Positions 15,065-23,656 are shown, numbered from the stretch's first letter. The stretch: DNA of 31,269 nt from Nitrosopumilales archaeon CG_4_9_14_0_2_um_filter_34_16 (GCA_002788515.1 PFRJ01000016.1:1-31269), one strand, 5' to 3'. Notes: generated from the sequence alone by a model not told the origin. Translations and numbers: made by a program.

Positions 15065-16336
15065 ATGAACATTGTTGAGAAGATCCTTGCACGTGCCTCT
15101 GGAAAGTCTTCAGTATCCCCTGATGATGTAATTTTTGCTAATGTTGATAAAGTAATGATTCATGATGTGTCAGGACCTGGAGTAATCAAGGTATTTGATA
15201 AACTAAAGAAACAGGGAATCTCAGTTGACAAGTTATGGGATCCTACAAAGGTCTGGGTTGCTGAGGATCACTTTGTACCTTCAGCTGAAAAAGTTTCAGC
15301 TGAGAATATTGTAAAACTATCTAATTTTACTAAACAATACGGAATTGAAAAACACTTCAAGTATGGAATGGGCCAGTATGGGATTTGTCATACTTTGTCT
15401 CATGAAGAAGCAATGGTCATGCCAGGCGATGTATATGTAGGTGGAGACTCTCATACAAACACTACCGGTGCATTAGGTGCATTTGCATGTGGATTGGGTC
15501 ATACTGATGTTGCGTATGTCTTATTGAATGGAAAGATTTGGTTTAAGATTCCTGAAACTATGTACTTTAAGATTAATGGAAAGTTACCTGATCATGTGAT
15601 GGCAAAAGATTTGATTCTCAAAATTATTGGTGATATTGGAACCGATGGTGGTGCATACAGAACAATGCAGTTTGGAGGAAGTGGAATCGATGAGATGTCT
15701 GTTGAGAGCAGATTGACCATGTGTAATATGACCACTGAGGCTGGTGCAAAAAACGGAATAGTGGAATCTGATCAAAAGGTGGTTGATTATCTTACAAGCA
15801 GGGGTGCTACAAATGTTAATTTAGTAAAAGGTGATGATGATGCAGAATATTCTCAAATCTTTGAATATGAAGCATCTGAGATGGAACCAATTATTGCAAA
15901 ACCATTTTCTCCTGAAAATATTTGCATTGTAAGAGAAGCTCCAAATGTTGAATTAGATAAATCATACATTGGCTCTTGTACTGGTGCAAAATATGAAGAC
16001 TTGGAAGCTGTCGCAAGAATTCTCAAAGGAAGAACTGTAAAAATCAGAACCGAAATTTTACCTGCCGCAATATCAATTTACAAACGGGCCATGGAAAATG
16101 GTTTGTTGAAAATATTCTTAGATGCCGGCGTAACAGTTGGACCACCTACATGTGGAGCATGTTGTGGTGCACACATGGGCGTCTTGGCAAAAGATGAAAT
16201 CTGTATTAGTACTACTAATAGGAATTTTCCAGGAAGGATGGGACATGTTGAATCACAAACATATCTTGCTTCTCCTCAAGTTGCAGCAGCTTCTGCAGTT
16301 ACAGGTAAAATCACTGATCCGAGGGATTTGATATGA
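15065..16336 (+). CDS. Isopropylmalate/homoaconitate-type hydro-lyase large subunit (short archaeal type)
   Basis: Large subunit of an aconitase-superfamily isomerase. At 423 residues it has the length of the archaeal LeuC/HacA type. The [4Fe-4S] ligands are visible: C305 (IGSCTGAKYEDL), C363 and C366 (CGACCGAHMG, with an extra C367). GGDSHTNTTGALGAF and STTNRNFPGRMG are active-site motifs. It isomerises 2-isopropylmalate to 3-isopropylmalate (leucine), or a related substrate such as homocitrate or citramalate-derived acids. The next gene encodes its small subunit, with a four-base overlap. A second, longer LeuC follows, so the two are not both needed for leucine unless their substrates differ. 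The gene symbol is left open for this reason. Confidence 0.88.
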   Translation: MNIVEKILARASGKSSVSPDDVIFANVDKVMIHDVSGPGVIKVFDKLKKQGISVDKLWDPTKVWVAEDHFVPSAEKVSAENIVKLSNFTKQYGIEKHFKYGMGQYGICHTLSHEEAMVMPGDVYVGGDSHTNTTGALGAFACGLGHTDVAYVLLNGKIWFKIPETMYFKINGKLPDHVMAKDLILKIIGDIGTDGGAYRTMQFGGSGIDEMSVESRLTMCNMTTEAGAKNGIVESDQKVVDYLTSRGATNVNLVKGDDDAEYSQIFEYEASEMEPIIAKPFSPENICIVREAPNVELDKSYIGSCTGAKYEDLEAVARILKGRTVKIRTEILPAAISIYKRAMENGLLKIFLDAGVTVGPPTCGACCGAHMGVLAKDEICISTTNRNFPGRMGHVESQTYLASPQVAAASAVTGKITDPRDLI

Positions 16337-16824
16337 AAGGGAATGTCGTAAAATACGCACAAGATAATATCGACACTGACGTGATCATTCCAGGTCAATA
16401 TCTAAAAGTACATGATTATGCAGAACTTGCAACACATGCAATGGAGGGATTGGATCCTGATTTCCATTCCAAAGTAAAGGAAGGTGATTTTATTTTATCT
16501 GGGAAGAATTTTGGATGTGGTTCAAGTCGAGAACATGCACCAATTGCCTTGTCTCATTCTGGAATAAAGGCAGTACTTGCATTATCTTTTGCAAGAATTT
16601 TTTACAGAAATGCTGTTGACGGCGCATTTTTGCTACCCATTGAAATTGAACAAGATGCATATGATGGAATCTCTGAAGGAGATGAAATTGAAATTAAACT
16701 ATCTGTAAATGAAATTAAAAATATCACAAAAAACCAGACCTATAAAATGAAACCGTTCTCAGAAATTATTGGAAAAATTATCTCTGCAGGTGGTCTATTC
16801 AAATACAAGCCAGACCAAGATTGA
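16333..16824 (+). CDS. Isopropylmalate/homoaconitate-type hydro-lyase small subunit (short archaeal type)
   Basis: Swivelling small subunit paired with the preceding gene; 163 residues, the usual archaeal size. GCGSSREHA (61-69) is the substrate carboxylate motif. The specificity loop reads YLKV (23-26). As recalled from work on methanogen paralogues, isopropylmalate enzymes carry a YLV-type loop and homoaconitase a YLR-type loop. The lysine here is basic like the latter but not identical, so the substrate is unsettled. The ATG overlaps the large-subunit stop by four bases, and the next gene starts one base after its stop, so all four genes of this block are one operon. Confidence 0.88.
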   Translation: MKGNVVKYAQDNIDTDVIIPGQYLKVHDYAELATHAMEGLDPDFHSKVKEGDFILSGKNFGCGSSREHAPIALSHSGIKAVLALSFARIFYRNAVDGAFLLPIEIEQDAYDGISEGDEIEIKLSVNEIKNITKNQTYKMKPFSEIIGKIISAGGLFKYKPDQD

Positions 16825-16825
16825 A

Positions 16826-18241
16826 ATGGGAAAAACACTTTTTGAAAAAATCTGGGAATCTCATGTTGTAGTTGAAAAGTCAAACAGCCCTTCTCTTATT
16901 TACATTGACCGACATTTGGTGCATGAGGTAACTTCTCCACAAGCTTTTGATGGACTAAGGATGAATAACCGTAAGGTTCGAAGGCCCGATCTTACCATAG
17001 CTACAATGGATCACAACGTTCCTACAAATGACAGATCTCTTCCAATATTGGACCAAACATCTGCAATCCAAATTCAAGCATTGGAAAAAAATTGTAAAGA
17101 TTTTGGAATCACATTATTTGATATCAGCAGCCCTAATCAGGGCATAGTTCATGTAATTGGTCCTCAGTTGGGAATTACTTTGCCTGGTTCCACAATTGTT
17201 TGTGGGGATAGTCACACCTCTACACATGGTGCATTTGGCGCATTGGCCCTAGGAATTGGAACAAGCGATGTAGAACATGTCTTGGCATCTCAAACTATGT
17301 GGTTAGAAAAACCAATACCATTTGAAATCAGAGTAGAAGGAAAACGAAAAAATCCTCATGCAGTTACTGCAAAAGATATCATTCTATCAATTATCAAAAA
17401 TATTGGAACTGGTGGTGGTACTGGTACTGTAATTGAGTATAGGGGGGAGGGAATAGAAGATCTTTCTATGGAGCAGAGAATGACCATTTGCAATATGTCC
17501 ATTGAAGCCGGAGCCAGAGCTGGCTTGATTGCACCTGATGAAAAAACATTTGAATATCTTAGAGGCAGAAAATATACTCCCAAAAATTATGAATCTCTAG
17601 TTGATACTTGGAAAGATCATCTAAAGACTGACGATGATGCAACCTTTGAGAAAGAATTTACTTTGCACATTGATGATATTGCTCCTCAGGTTAGCTGGGG
17701 AACAAATCCCGGAATGACCTGTGATGTAACTGAATCAATTCCATCTCCTGATGATTTTTCAAAAGGTGATCTTAATCAAAAGAAAGGCGCACAAAAAGCA
17801 CTTGATTACATGGATCTTAAACCCGGAACTCCAATTGAAGAAATCAAAATTGATAGAGTGTTTATTGGATCATGTACTAATGCTAGATTGGAAGATCTCA
17901 TAGAAGCATCAAAAGTTGTAAAGGGACAAAAAATTTCATCAACTGTTAGAGCCATGGTAGTTCCTGGTTCTCAAATGGTAAAAAAACAAGCAGAAGAAAT
18001 GGGTCTTGATAAAATTTTCACTGATGCTAACTTTGAATGGAGAGAATCTGGATGCAGTATGTGTTTAGGAATGAATCCTGATATATTGTCTCCTGGTGAA
18101 CGCTGTGCAAGTACATCTAACAGAAACTTTGAGGGAAGACAAGGAACAGGCGGACGAACTCATTTGGTAAGTCCTGTAATGGCAGCTGCTGCAGCAATTG
18201 CAGGTCATTTTGTGGATGTTCGAAAAATGGATTTGAATTAA
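16826..18241 (+). CDS. leuC: 3-isopropylmalate dehydratase large subunit (long, bacterial-type)
   Basis: 471 residues, the length and layout of bacterial LeuC: TLFEKIWESHVV near the start, DRHLVHEVTSPQAF, CGDSHTSTHGAFGALA, and Fe-S ligands C350 (GSCTNARLEDL), C410 and C413 (SGCSMCLGMN). It converts 2-isopropylmalate to 3-isopropylmalate in leucine synthesis with the LeuD encoded next. The ATG at 16826 is chosen over an upstream in-frame TTG because it falls one base after the previous stop and matches the family's N-terminus. Compared with the first pair, it carries extra segments (around residues 265-300), which indicates a separate origin and not a recent duplication. Confidence 0.93.
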   Translation: MGKTLFEKIWESHVVVEKSNSPSLIYIDRHLVHEVTSPQAFDGLRMNNRKVRRPDLTIATMDHNVPTNDRSLPILDQTSAIQIQALEKNCKDFGITLFDISSPNQGIVHVIGPQLGITLPGSTIVCGDSHTSTHGAFGALALGIGTSDVEHVLASQTMWLEKPIPFEIRVEGKRKNPHAVTAKDIILSIIKNIGTGGGTGTVIEYRGEGIEDLSMEQRMTICNMSIEAGARAGLIAPDEKTFEYLRGRKYTPKNYESLVDTWKDHLKTDDDATFEKEFTLHIDDIAPQVSWGTNPGMTCDVTESIPSPDDFSKGDLNQKKGAQKALDYMDLKPGTPIEEIKIDRVFIGSCTNARLEDLIEASKVVKGQKISSTVRAMVVPGSQMVKKQAEEMGLDKIFTDANFEWRESGCSMCLGMNPDILSPGERCASTSNRNFEGRQGTGGRTHLVSPVMAAAAAIAGHFVDVRKMDLN

Positions 18242-18242
18242 A

Positions 18243-18827
18243 ATGCAATCTTTCCATAAAGTAACAAGTATTGTCACACCGTTAGACAAAGTTAATGTGG
18301 ATACTGATCAAATTATCCCTAAACAATTCTTAAAATTAGTTCAAAAATCTGGTTTTGGAAAATTTTTATTTTTTAATTGGAGATATGATGAAAATGAGAA
18401 CAAAAAATCTGAATTTATCTTAAATGACTCCAAATATGATGATTCTCATATTCTTGTGACTGGAGATAATTTTGGTTGTGGTTCTAGTCGAGAACATGCC
18501 GTATGGGCATTGCTCGATTATGGTTTTTCTGTAATAATCGCTCCTTCATTTGCAGATATTTTCTTTAGTAATTGTTTCAAAAATGGGATTTTGCCAATTT
18601 CATTAGATCAAAAGATGGTTGAAAAATTGCAACAAGAATCAGATCCAGTTGAAATAGATTTGGAAAAACAAACCGTCAAAACCTCTTCTGAAGAAATATT
18701 TTTTGAAATAGATCCTTATCAGAAAAAAATTCTCTTAGAGGGTTTAGATGACATTGCTCAAACTTTTCAATATGAGGATAAAATTTCTGAATTTGAACAA
18801 AGGTCTAAAATCCCATCTGTTTTATGA
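18243..18827 (+). CDS. leuD: 3-isopropylmalate dehydratase small subunit (long, bacterial-type)
   Basis: 194 residues, the bacterial LeuD length. NVDTDQIIPKQFLK (18-31) is the substrate loop and NFGCGSSREHAVWAL (76-90) the conserved core, followed by APSFADIFFSNCFKNGILP. It is the partner of the LeuC just upstream, with one base between stop and start. The final 23 bases overlap the 3' end of the convergent nucleotidyltransferase gene, a tight arrangement that leaves no room for a separate terminator. Confidence 0.93.
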   Translation: MQSFHKVTSIVTPLDKVNVDTDQIIPKQFLKLVQKSGFGKFLFFNWRYDENENKKSEFILNDSKYDDSHILVTGDNFGCGSSREHAVWALLDYGFSVIIAPSFADIFFSNCFKNGILPISLDQKMVEKLQQESDPVEIDLEKQTVKTSSEEIFFEIDPYQKKILLEGLDDIAQTFQYEDKISEFEQRSKIPSVL

Positions 18828-19524
18828 TTGTCTTTACTGTTTTTTCGTTTCTTTCTAAAATAGTCGGAGATTCTACATCGATCCACTCTGTGTCCTCTAT
18901 GTCAAATGCGCTTATCTTTCCCTCCTTTGACAATTCCTGCAAAATATCATATGAGAGATTGATTTCTTTTTGTTTTCGTTTTGTTTTTATTCGTTTTATG
19001 ATATTTTTTCCAAGTATGTAAATGCCAAGACATTCTGACAATTGTAATTTCATTACCGGTTTCTCTCTGAATTCCTTTATGATTCCATTTTCAACTGTTG
19101 CAAAACCTGTCTCTTCTTTTCTTTTTGTTCGTATTGCAATGCATGCAGAACTATTTTTTTCTTTGAAAAACTCTTTCATCTTTTTTAGATCTATTGCACA
19201 CAAATTATCTACAAACCATAGTACAAATTCTGATTCATCTTTGACTTCTCTTTCGATATATAACAAGTCTCCTCCTGTTCCACTTTGTGAGTCTTGAACA
19301 AAAGTAATGTTTTTTTGATTTCCATAATAGTTTTTTATCTGACCGCCTAACCCATTGAAATCTGATATTATGATAATTTCTTTTATGAAACTAAATGACT
19401 TTAAGTATTTTACAATATAATCGATCAGTGGTTTTCCATTGATTGGAATCATTGCTTTGGGAAAATATTCTGTGTATGGTTTACCTCTGGTTCCTTTGCC
19501 GCCTGCAAGAATTACAGCCTTCAC
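18805..19524 (-). CDS. Sugar-phosphate nucleotidyltransferase
   Basis: 239-residue NTP-transferase-fold protein that joins a sugar-1-phosphate to a nucleotide. AGGKGTRGKPYTEYFPKAM (7-25) is the nucleotide-binding signature. VDNLCAID (105-112) carries a metal-binding Asp in the place of the usual GD. There is no C-terminal left-handed beta-helix, so it is a single-domain RmlA/GlmU-N-like enzyme; whether it uses glucose-, mannose- or GlcNAc-1-phosphate cannot be told. It is the last gene of the minus-strand block after uS9 (three bases apart), and may be read through from the ribosomal operon. Confidence 0.82.
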   Translation of the reverse strand: MKAVILAGGKGTRGKPYTEYFPKAMIPINGKPLIDYIVKYLKSFSFIKEIIIISDFNGLGGQIKNYYGNQKNITFVQDSQSGTGGDLLYIEREVKDESEFVLWFVDNLCAIDLKKMKEFFKEKNSSACIAIRTKRKEETGFATVENGIIKEFREKPVMKLQLSECLGIYILGKNIIKRIKTKRKQKEINLSYDILQELSKEGKISAFDIEDTEWIDVESPTILERNEKTVKTIIKQMGF

Positions 19525-19527
19525 AGC

Positions 19528-19977
19528 CTAACGGTATGATTTTTGTTTTCTTCTTCTTGCACCAGGTCCGCCAAATTTCTTTGGTTCTTTCTGTCTGGCG
19601 TCTCCGCTTACTAGGTATTTGTCAAAATCAGTAATTCTCTTTCTAAGATCTTCTCTAGTTGATTTTGGAAATGGATGGTCTTTTGGTTCTTTTTTAGATT
19701 TTGTCCATCCGGTAAGTGCTCTTGAAATTCCTGTTGCAATGGCACTGGCTTGACCCATGTATCCTCCACCTCTAACTCTTACAGATATGTCTATTTTGTC
19801 TCTCAAATCTCCTGATATTTCTAGAGGTGCCAAAATAACTTCACGAGCAGTTTCTTGTGGAATCATTTCAACTGGAACATTGTTGATTCTAATTTTACCT
19901 TTACCTTTAGTAATGTAAACGTGAGCACTGGCAGTTTTTCTTGTTGCAAAATAAATTTCAGTTTTTGGAGTTGTCAT
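19528..19977 (-). CDS. rps9: Small ribosomal subunit protein uS9
   Basis: 149 residues. Family marks: RKTASAHVYITKGKGKI at the N-terminus, GGYMGQASAIATGISRAL in the middle, and the basic C-terminal GARRRKQKSYR whose last Arg reaches the P-site tRNA. The ATG overlaps the stop of uL13 by four bases (ATGA), so translation is coupled. The gene order eL18-uL13-uS9 is the standard archaeal arrangement. Confidence 0.97.
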   Translation of the reverse strand: MTTPKTEIYFATRKTASAHVYITKGKGKIRINNVPVEMIPQETAREVILAPLEISGDLRDKIDISVRVRGGGYMGQASAIATGISRALTGWTKSKKEPKDHPFPKSTREDLRKRITDFDKYLVSGDARQKEPKKFGGPGARRRKQKSYR

Positions 19978-20438
19978 TCAGTCCACCCTATTATTCTGCA
20001 TAATTCCCCTATTGATGTATAGTTTGATGCAGTTTTTTTAATTATTGCTTTTTCAAATTGAATTTTTGTAAGTGACTTGATTTCCTTTGGGGATCCAATA
20101 TATGTTCTGAGTCTTTTGTGTGATTCTATTCCTGATGGTTTTTTACCATATGGTAGCATTCCACGAATCATTTTTGCCATGATTGTGTCTGGTCTTCTGT
20201 AGTGAACTGGTCCATGTCTTGGATGGATTACACTGTTAATCTTCAAAAAATCTCTAGACTCTTTAATGTGATTGGCTCTTGTTCCACTCAGCATAATTTT
20301 TTCACAATTCACTACTGATACTCTATTTCCCTGTGTTAGTAATTTTGCAACATTTGATGCTAATCGTCCGGCAATGTGATTTGTTGCATCTACAACTATT
20401 GGCACGTCAGTTCTTATCACTGTTTCTTGTTTAGCCAA
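19974..20438 (-). CDS. rpl13: Large ribosomal subunit protein uL13
   Basis: 154 residues from the TTG at 20438. VVDATNHIAGRLASNVAK and the late MIRGMLPYGKKPSG with HKRLRTYIG are typical for archaeal uL13. The TTG is chosen because GGAG ends about nine bases before it and the reading frame then begins AKQETVIRTDV; an ATG 36 bases upstream would add residues inside the eL18 gene and lacks this support. The TTG slightly overlaps the eL18 stop. Confidence 0.93.
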   Translation of the reverse strand: MAKQETVIRTDVPIVVDATNHIAGRLASNVAKLLTQGNRVSVVNCEKIMLSGTRANHIKESRDFLKINSVIHPRHGPVHYRRPDTIMAKMIRGMLPYGKKPSGIESHKRLRTYIGSPKEIKSLTKIQFEKAIIKKTASNYTSIGELCRIIGWTE

Positions 20439-20778
20439 GTAATACGACTCCTTTCCCAGTTGGGTTCTGTTCAATCAAATCTAAATGTGTGATTAATTTT
20501 CCACCTTTTTCTAAGATTTTGTTAGCTGCAGAAACTGAAATTGAAAATGAAAATAATGTTATTTTGTGAGAAATACTTCCTGTGCCAAGAACTTTGCCTG
20601 GAAATACTACGATGTCGTTTTCTTTTGTTAGTTGACCAATTCGATTCAAGTTTAGATCTCTTCTTGCTACAGATGGTTTTAATGCGTATTCTGCTAATTT
20701 TGCCCAAATTGGAGCGTCATTTTTAGTAGATGCTTTTTTTAGATCTTTGGCCATGCGTATAACTACTTGATTAGTCAT
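20431..20778 (-). CDS. rpl18e: Large ribosomal subunit protein eL18
   Basis: 115 residues. LGTGSISHKITLFSFSISVSA with an N-terminal RDLNLNRIGQLTK matches archaeal eL18. The start MTNQVVIRMAKDL is kept, although a second Met eight residues later is possible. It is first in the eL18-uL13-uS9 run and follows rpo3 by 45 bases on the same strand, the usual archaeal order. Confidence 0.95.
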   Translation of the reverse strand: MTNQVVIRMAKDLKKASTKNDAPIWAKLAEYALKPSVARRDLNLNRIGQLTKENDIVVFPGKVLGTGSISHKITLFSFSISVSAANKILEKGGKLITHLDLIEQNPTGKGVVLLG

Positions 20779-20823
20779 GTGAATAATCCGGTTTGAAACC
20801 CAAATATAATGTCTATGCTTATT

Positions 20824-21489
20824 TTATTCTTCAATATGGTCAATCATATCTTTAAACTGACCTAGTCTGCTACTAACTTCATCTACTCCTGAAATAATGA
20901 TTTGCTCAGGGTTAAGTGAACCCGTAGATTCTACTGTTAATACTTTGACATCTTCTTTATCGGTATCTGTAAGTGTTGATATGGTTGCAGAATTCCATTT
21001 GGCATGTTCTGTTCCGCGTCCTAGTCTTGCATAACACTCAATCTTGATTCTTTGACCTGGTGCTAATTGAACAATTGGAATTTTATCTGATACTGGTTTT
21101 ATTGAATCATCCTCTGAGGATAACTCATTTGAAAGAATTGTTCTTGTTACGTCTGAGTCCCCTGAATCTAAAACTAGCATTACTTTACAATTTGAACATC
21201 CAGCTTCACTTTGACATTGACATTTGGATGGTTCATTAAATCGACCCAAATCTGTTGTTATTGGAATTAATCCTAATCTATGTGCCAAGCCTTCATCTGG
21301 AAGTACCGAAGAATTTTCTATGATGTCTACTGTGTCAATTGCAAATACTGGAACACCATTAAGACATACTCGTCTCAGTGCATTTGCGTATTGCAATGGC
21401 ACCCCACTCAGCTTTACAGCTATTTTTTGATTATCTTTACTAATTACCTCTAAGGATGACAAATCTTGAACAAAATCCTCAAAGTCCAC
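20824..21489 (-). CDS. rpo3: DNA-directed RNA polymerase subunit Rpo3 (D)
   Basis: 221 residues, the alpha-like assembly subunit of archaeal RNA polymerase. ANALRRVCLNGVPVFAID near the N-terminus and DEGLAHRLGLIPI are signatures. The loop CQCQSEAGCSNC (four Cys as CxC...CxxC) resembles the zinc loop of eukaryotic Rpb3. The extra Fe-S domain cysteines found in many archaeal D subunits are not seen later in the protein. The start is a GTG at 21489, with an AT-rich box 24-35 nt upstream that also fits the divergent SBDS gene. Confidence 0.95.
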   Translation of the reverse strand: MDFEDFVQDLSSLEVISKDNQKIAVKLSGVPLQYANALRRVCLNGVPVFAIDTVDIIENSSVLPDEGLAHRLGLIPITTDLGRFNEPSKCQCQSEAGCSNCKVMLVLDSGDSDVTRTILSNELSSEDDSIKPVSDKIPIVQLAPGQRIKIECYARLGRGTEHAKWNSATISTLTDTDKEDVKVLTVESTGSLNPEQIIISGVDEVSSRLGQFKDMIDHIEE

Positions 21490-21512
21490 ATAAAAATCTA
21501 GCTGGGTTTACG

Positions 21513-21524
21513 TATAGATAAATA
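21513..21524. promoter_or_regulatory. Single AT-rich box placed for both rpo3 and SBDS
   Basis: TATAGATAAATA sits in the 60-base spacer between the divergent starts at 21489 and 21550. Its distance is about 24-35 nt from the rpo3 GTG and 26-37 nt from the SBDS ATG. One TBP site could serve either direction, with both mRNAs leaderless or nearly so. Confidence 0.45.
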
Positions 21525-21549
21525 CCAAATCTTCCTAATTATTTTGAAA

Positions 21550-22236
21550 ATGACTGATGTCACATTGGTACGATATTCCTTTGAAGGGGAAAAATTTGAG
21601 ATTATGGTAAAGCCAGATCCAGCCCTTGATTACAAGCTTGGAAAGAAAAAAGATATCTCTGCAGTATTGGTATCCGATGAGATTTACACAGATTCTGGAA
21701 AAGGTACAAGACCTTCGTCAGAAAAACTGCTCAAGGCCTTCAAAACTGAAGATCCAACTGAGATTGCAGAAATTATAATGCAAAAAGGTGATCTAAATCT
21801 CACTACTGATCAAAGACGAAAAATGATAGAAGATAAGAAAAAACAGATTGTACACTTTATCGCAAAGACATACGTTGATCCTAAAACTCACTTGCCTCAC
21901 CCTCCATTGAGAATTGAACAAGCTATGAAAGATGGTCGCGTTTCAATTGATCCTCAAAAAAGTGTAGATGAGCAGGTAAAAGATATTGTCGAACAACTAC
22001 GTTCTATAATTGCTCTGAAGTCTGAGAATCTGCAATTAGAAATTGTAATTCCAGCACAGTTCGCATCCCAATCATATGCTGTTCTGAAATCGGTAGGTTC
22101 TCTAAAATCTGAACAATGGCAAAATAATGGATCTTTAAAAGCAATACTTGAAATACCCGCTGCAGCAAGGCCCAATGTGATAGACAGATTAGGTTCTATA
22201 ACCAAGGGTTCTGCTTCAGTTGAGGTAATGCAGTAA
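21550..22236 (+). CDS. sdo1: Ribosome maturation protein SBDS
   Basis: 228 residues from the ATG at 21550 (a TTG two codons earlier is possible). It has the three-domain SBDS layout: an N-terminal FYSH domain (VTLVRYSFEGEKFEIMV, later AVLVSDEIYTDSGKG), a helical middle (LTTDQRRKMIEDKKKQIV, then HPPLRIEQAM), and a C-terminal ferredoxin-like domain. In archaea, as in eukaryotes, it acts on the 60S-type subunit with EF-2 to release eIF6. It is the first gene of the exosome operon, with its stop overlapping the Rrp4 start by one base. Confidence 0.95.
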   Translation: MTDVTLVRYSFEGEKFEIMVKPDPALDYKLGKKKDISAVLVSDEIYTDSGKGTRPSSEKLLKAFKTEDPTEIAEIIMQKGDLNLTTDQRRKMIEDKKKQIVHFIAKTYVDPKTHLPHPPLRIEQAMKDGRVSIDPQKSVDEQVKDIVEQLRSIIALKSENLQLEIVIPAQFASQSYAVLKSVGSLKSEQWQNNGSLKAILEIPAAARPNVIDRLGSITKGSASVEVMQ

Positions 22237-22919
22237 TGGATAACAAAAGAAAATACGTTATTCCTGGCGATGTAGTAACAACTGGACCTTTTAGACCTGA
22301 ACAAAACGTATTCCTTCAAGGAAATAAAATAATCTCTACTACTATTGGAATTTCTGAAATCTATGACGATTCTGTTAAAGTGATTCCGTTAACTGGAAAA
22401 TACATTCCTAAAATCAATGATCTTGTAATTGGCAAAGTTGTTTCCCATACTTCATTATCTTGGGAATTAGATATCAACTCCTGTTATGTTGGATTTCTGC
22501 CTGCACAAGATGTGTTTGGACGAGATTTTTCTGCTCATGCCGATGAACTCACATCTAAACTGAAATCAGGTGATCTAGTTGCTGCAAGAATAGCTAATTT
22601 TGATAGAACTAGAGATCCTCTAGTTACAATTGCTGATAGGGATTTAGGCAAAATCGATTCTGGCGATTTGATAAAAATATCTCCAAGCAAAGTCCCACGC
22701 TTGATAGGAAAACGTGGTAGCATGATTCAGATGATCGAAATGGCTACTAACGCAGCAGTTACAATTGGACAGAATGGATGGGTAGTCGTCTCGTGTGAAA
22801 CTCCCGAGGGATTATTAAAGGCTAAAAAGGCAATTGAAATGGTTAATGAAAAAGCACATGTTGCTAATTTGACTGATCAAGTGAAAGAAATGTTAGAAAT
22901 AAAGGATGATGAATCATAA
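22236..22919 (+). CDS. rrp4: Exosome RNA-binding subunit Rrp4
   Basis: 227 residues. An N-terminal domain (VIPGDVVTTG), an S1 domain (VIGKVVSHTSLSWELDI) and a C-terminal KH domain (PRLIGKRGSMIQMIE, with the GxxG-type loop) form the cap of the archaeal exosome that guides RNA to the Rrp41/Rrp42 ring. Single-base overlaps with the genes on both sides indicate a tightly coupled operon. Confidence 0.96.
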   Translation: MDNKRKYVIPGDVVTTGPFRPEQNVFLQGNKIISTTIGISEIYDDSVKVIPLTGKYIPKINDLVIGKVVSHTSLSWELDINSCYVGFLPAQDVFGRDFSAHADELTSKLKSGDLVAARIANFDRTRDPLVTIADRDLGKIDSGDLIKISPSKVPRLIGKRGSMIQMIEMATNAAVTIGQNGWVVVSCETPEGLLKAKKAIEMVNEKAHVANLTDQVKEMLEIKDDES

Positions 22920-23653
22920 TGGGCGGAAGAGACGCAACAATGGTCCTATTGGATGAGAATGGTATTCGTTGTGATGGACGCAAAGTTGACGAACCAAGAC
23001 GAATAATGATCAAAGCTGGTGGACTAAAGAACGCTGATGGTTCTGCATATATTGAATTTGGTGATAACAAAATTCTTGTTGGTGTATTTGGTCCAAGAGA
23101 TGTTCATCCAAAACACATGTCAGATACTGATACTGGAATTTTAAGAGTTAGATATCACATGGAACCATTTTCAGTTGGTGAGAGAAAAAACCCAGCACCC
23201 TCAAGAAGAGAAATTGAAATTTCCAAAGTGATCAAAGAAGCATTAGAACCTGCTGTCATGTTGGATAAATTCCCAAGAACTGCTGTTGATGTATTTATTG
23301 AAGTATTGCAAGCAGATGGTGGAACTAGATGCGCTGCGCTTACTGCAGCTTCTGTTGCATTAGCTGATGCTGGTATTCCTATGAGGGATATGGTATCTGC
23401 AATAGCTGCAGGTAAAGTTGCTGACACTGTAATTCTTGATGTTAACAACGAAGAAGATCAAGCAGGTCAAGCCGATATGCCAATTGGATATATGCCAAAT
23501 CTTGAACAAATTACATTATTGCAATTAGATGGTATTCTAACTCCTGAAGAATACAAGAAATGTGTTGAAGTTGGAGTTAATGGCTGTAAACTTGTTTATG
23601 AATTACAAAAGAAAGCACTTAATGACAAATACTTTGGAAATGGAGGGGATTAA
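22919..23653 (+). CDS. rrp41: Exosome catalytic subunit Rrp41
   Basis: 244 residues, RNase PH fold. DGRKVDEPRRIMI near the N-terminus, then GPRDVHPKHM and the RYHMEPFS stretch, with the catalytic acidic segment DVNNEEDQAGQADMPIGY near 180-195. It is the phosphorolytic 3'-5' exonuclease and polyadenylating subunit, working as a hexamer with Rrp42. It follows Rrp4 with a one-base overlap and precedes Rrp42 by three bases. Confidence 0.97.
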   Translation: MGGRDATMVLLDENGIRCDGRKVDEPRRIMIKAGGLKNADGSAYIEFGDNKILVGVFGPRDVHPKHMSDTDTGILRVRYHMEPFSVGERKNPAPSRREIEISKVIKEALEPAVMLDKFPRTAVDVFIEVLQADGGTRCAALTAASVALADAGIPMRDMVSAIAAGKVADTVILDVNNEEDQAGQADMPIGYMPNLEQITLLQLDGILTPEEYKKCVEVGVNGCKLVYELQKKALNDKYFGNGGD

Positions 23654-23656
23654 AAA

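Noticed and set aside
16769..16825. A longer start for the second LeuC at an upstream TTG.
   Set aside because: It would run inside the previous small-subunit gene; the ATG at 16826 is one base after that stop and matches the family's N-terminus.
15065..18827. The two LeuC-LeuD pairs as a recent tandem duplication.
   Set aside because: The pairs differ in length and in motif detail at the protein level, so they are distinct lineages.
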